DNA of 64,000 nucleotides from Pseudomonas sp. S06B 330 (GTDB lineage Bacteria; Pseudomonadota; Gammaproteobacteria; Pseudomonadales; Pseudomonadaceae). A model generated the notes under the pieces. The model was given only the letters and a program-made list of their open reading frames with translations, was not told the DNA's origin and ran no database searches. Shown here piece by piece: positions 62,879 to 64,000 of the stretch (position 1 is its first letter; every line of letters starts with the position of its first letter). Position numbers and translations under genes: made by a program. The DNA lies in NCBI RefSeq assembly GCF_002845275.2, contig NZ_CP088149.1, forward strand, positions 3,344,501 to 3,408,500. The letters run 5' to 3'.

Positions 62879-63604
62879 TCAGGCGGCGCCTTTAGCCTGC
62901 TGTTCCAGGTGCACCTGCAATGTCGGATCGATTTGCAGTGCGCCGGCCAGTTCGTCAAGGTAGGCCCGCTCTGCGTCCTGCTGGTCATCCACCAACATCA
63001 CGCTGGCCAGGTACATTTCCGCGGCCATGGCCGGGTCCTGGGCCGACTGAGCCACCTCGGCAGCATCGAGTGGTTTGCTGACTTCCTCATCCAGCCATTG
63101 CTGCAGTTGCGGGTCGCTGGTTTGACGTTTGATTTCAGCGTAGATCAACTGTTCTTCTTGCTTGTCGATGCGACCGTCAGCCTTGGCTGCCGCGATCAGC
63201 GCGCTCAAGATTGCATGGCTGTGATCCTCGGCCTCGGGGCCGGACAATTGATCGACAGTACGCACCGCCTGTTGCGGGGCTGCCGCTTGACTGCGCTGCC
63301 AGCTTTGATAGGCCTGGAACGCCATCATGCCCAACGACGCCAGGGCCGCGTAGTTGGTGCCACCCGTGGGGCGCCCCTGGGTAGTGCCGCCAGTGCTGCT
63401 GCCACCGCTGCCACCCAACAGGCCGCCCAGTAAACCACCAAGGCCATCACCGCCACCTGTCGCACTGCCGCCGCCAAGCAGACCGCCCAGCAAGCCACCC
63501 AAACCGCCCAGACCGTCTTGCGATGGCATGCCGCCGCTTCCTTGTTGCGCACGCGAGCCCTGCCCGGCCCGAAGTAACTGTTCGAGTAAATCACTAGTGT
63601 TCAT
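62879..63604 (-). CDS. DUF533/YebE-like protein with glycine-rich repeats
   Basis: A 241-aa protein. Residues about 10-75 carry imperfect repeats of GLGGLLGGLLGG interrupted by SATGG and SGGSSTGG, a flexible low-complexity region. The C-terminal ~120 residues form the DUF533/TerB-like helical domain (SHAILSALIAAAKADGRID, KQEEQLIYAEIKRQ, DPAMAAEMYLASVMLVD). Function unknown; related YebE is envelope-stress-linked in enterobacteria. Start at 63604 has GAGGG upstream. Confidence 0.87.
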   Translation of the reverse strand: MNTSDLLEQLLRAGQGSRAQQGSGGMPSQDGLGGLGGLLGGLLGGGSATGGGDGLGGLLGGLLGGSGGSSTGGTTQGRPTGGTNYAALASLGMMAFQAYQSWQRSQAAAPQQAVRTVDQLSGPEAEDHSHAILSALIAAAKADGRIDKQEEQLIYAEIKRQTSDPQLQQWLDEEVSKPLDAAEVAQSAQDPAMAAEMYLASVMLVDDQQDAERAYLDELAGALQIDPTLQVHLEQQAKGAA

Positions 63605-63768
63605 GGCACCGCCCTCGGTCGGTAGTCGTCGCCCAGACAAGCAACGATAGCCCCCTCAAGGCGATCTGCCATGACCGTCTGGCCGACGGGAAACCCAGGG
63701 CTTACCGAGCAGACAGGTTTATGTGAGCATATCCGCCCTGCCATGCCCCCTGCCCCATGAGAGGCTGT

Positions 63769-64000
63769 ATGTCGATATTCAACAAAAGAACCCTGACGTT
63801 GACCCTGGCCGTCGTCGGCCTGTTGGGTCTGTCAAATCTGCATGCCGCCAGCAAATCCACCACCAAGCCGAAACCGGAAGTAAACGTCGCGGTGCTCGGC
63901 GGCAAGTTCAGCTTCAACCTGCCGGCAGGCTTCATCGCCAGCCCTCTGAGCGCCGATGAACAGAGCAGCGAAGGCGCCGGCGCCGTGGGTACCTTGTATG
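63769..64000 (+). CDS. Exported protein, truncated by the window edge
   Basis: ATG 63769 starts a frame that stays open to the end of the window (77 codons seen). It has a good signal peptide (KRTLTLTLAVVGLLGLSNLHA, cut near residue 27) and then a lysine- and proline-rich linker before VNVAVLGGKFSFNLPAGF. No family recognised from the visible part. GAGAGG lies before the start. Coding character is strong despite the short visible length. Confidence 0.7.
   Translation, partial: MSIFNKRTLTLTLAVVGLLGLSNLHAASKSTTKPKPEVNVAVLGGKFSFNLPAGFIASPLSADEQSSEGAGAVGTLY

Overview
The window reads as chromosomal DNA of a Pseudomonas of the fluorescens/putida type. It is GC-rich and densely coded. It carries Pseudomonas-style REP palindromes (CGATCGCAGCC...GCGGCTAC and TGTGGGAGC...GCGATG types), a Pseudomonas arginine-transaminase cluster, and several Pseudomonas-associated small families (DUF6124/DUF3077, YegP-like, DUF533). 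I saw no rRNA, tRNA, CRISPR array, transposase or phage gene. All functions below are read from sequence by eye.

Layout, left to right. 85-2300: a Tat-exported solute-binding protein facing an Rrf2 regulator across a perfect palindrome. 2604-9351: an orphan type VI secretion island (VgrG spike, DUF4123 adaptor, two nearly identical lipoproteins, class-3 lipase). Its order resembles the vgrG-tap-tseL-tsiV1 cluster of Vibrio cholerae, with presumed immunity genes duplicated and placed before the toxin. 9356-23811: an arginine transaminase catabolic cluster (aldehyde dehydrogenase, AruH, AruI, a fused CoA ligase, acyl-CoA dehydrogenase, enoyl-CoA hydratase, permease) with the two-component system AruR/AruS and an extra periplasmic binding protein between them. 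23881-30692: a TetR regulator and a small uncharacterised catabolic locus (class II aldolase, polyamine-type binding protein, flavin/Fe-S oxidoreductase, XRE-cupin regulator, crotonase) arranged around a 12-bp palindrome, then OsmC. 30808-36365: a two-partner secretion pair, TpsB and a large MBG-repeat adhesin. 36566-43858: a cache-domain protein, a GntR regulator, an aldehyde dehydrogenase and a heme-dependent oxidative N-demethylase system (DmmA-like, PDR reductase, DUF3445) with an MFS transporter. 43928-53346: methyltransferase, GFA protein, a secreted TIM-barrel-like protein, two membrane acyltransferases, a stand-alone M41-like protease domain, a diguanylate cyclase, YbaK and a GNAT enzyme. 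53681-56232: reverse transsulfuration (cystathionine beta-synthase and gamma-lyase). 56528-64000: small proteins, a quinone-reductase-like enzyme with its LysR regulator, a DUF6124 protein behind an elaborate structured leader, HIT, class V aminotransferase, DUF533, and a truncated exported protein.

The strongest candidates for something undescribed are: (1) the T6SS lipase island, whose tandem immunity-like lipoproteins are identical over about 418 bp but diverge in short blocks, joined by a 12-codon coupling ORF; (2) the leader upstream of the DUF6124 gene at 60463, which has mutually exclusive hairpins and a terminator; (3) the CoA-ligase/dehydrogenase/hydratase trio locked into the arginine transaminase operon; and (4) the N-demethylase operon of unknown substrate.
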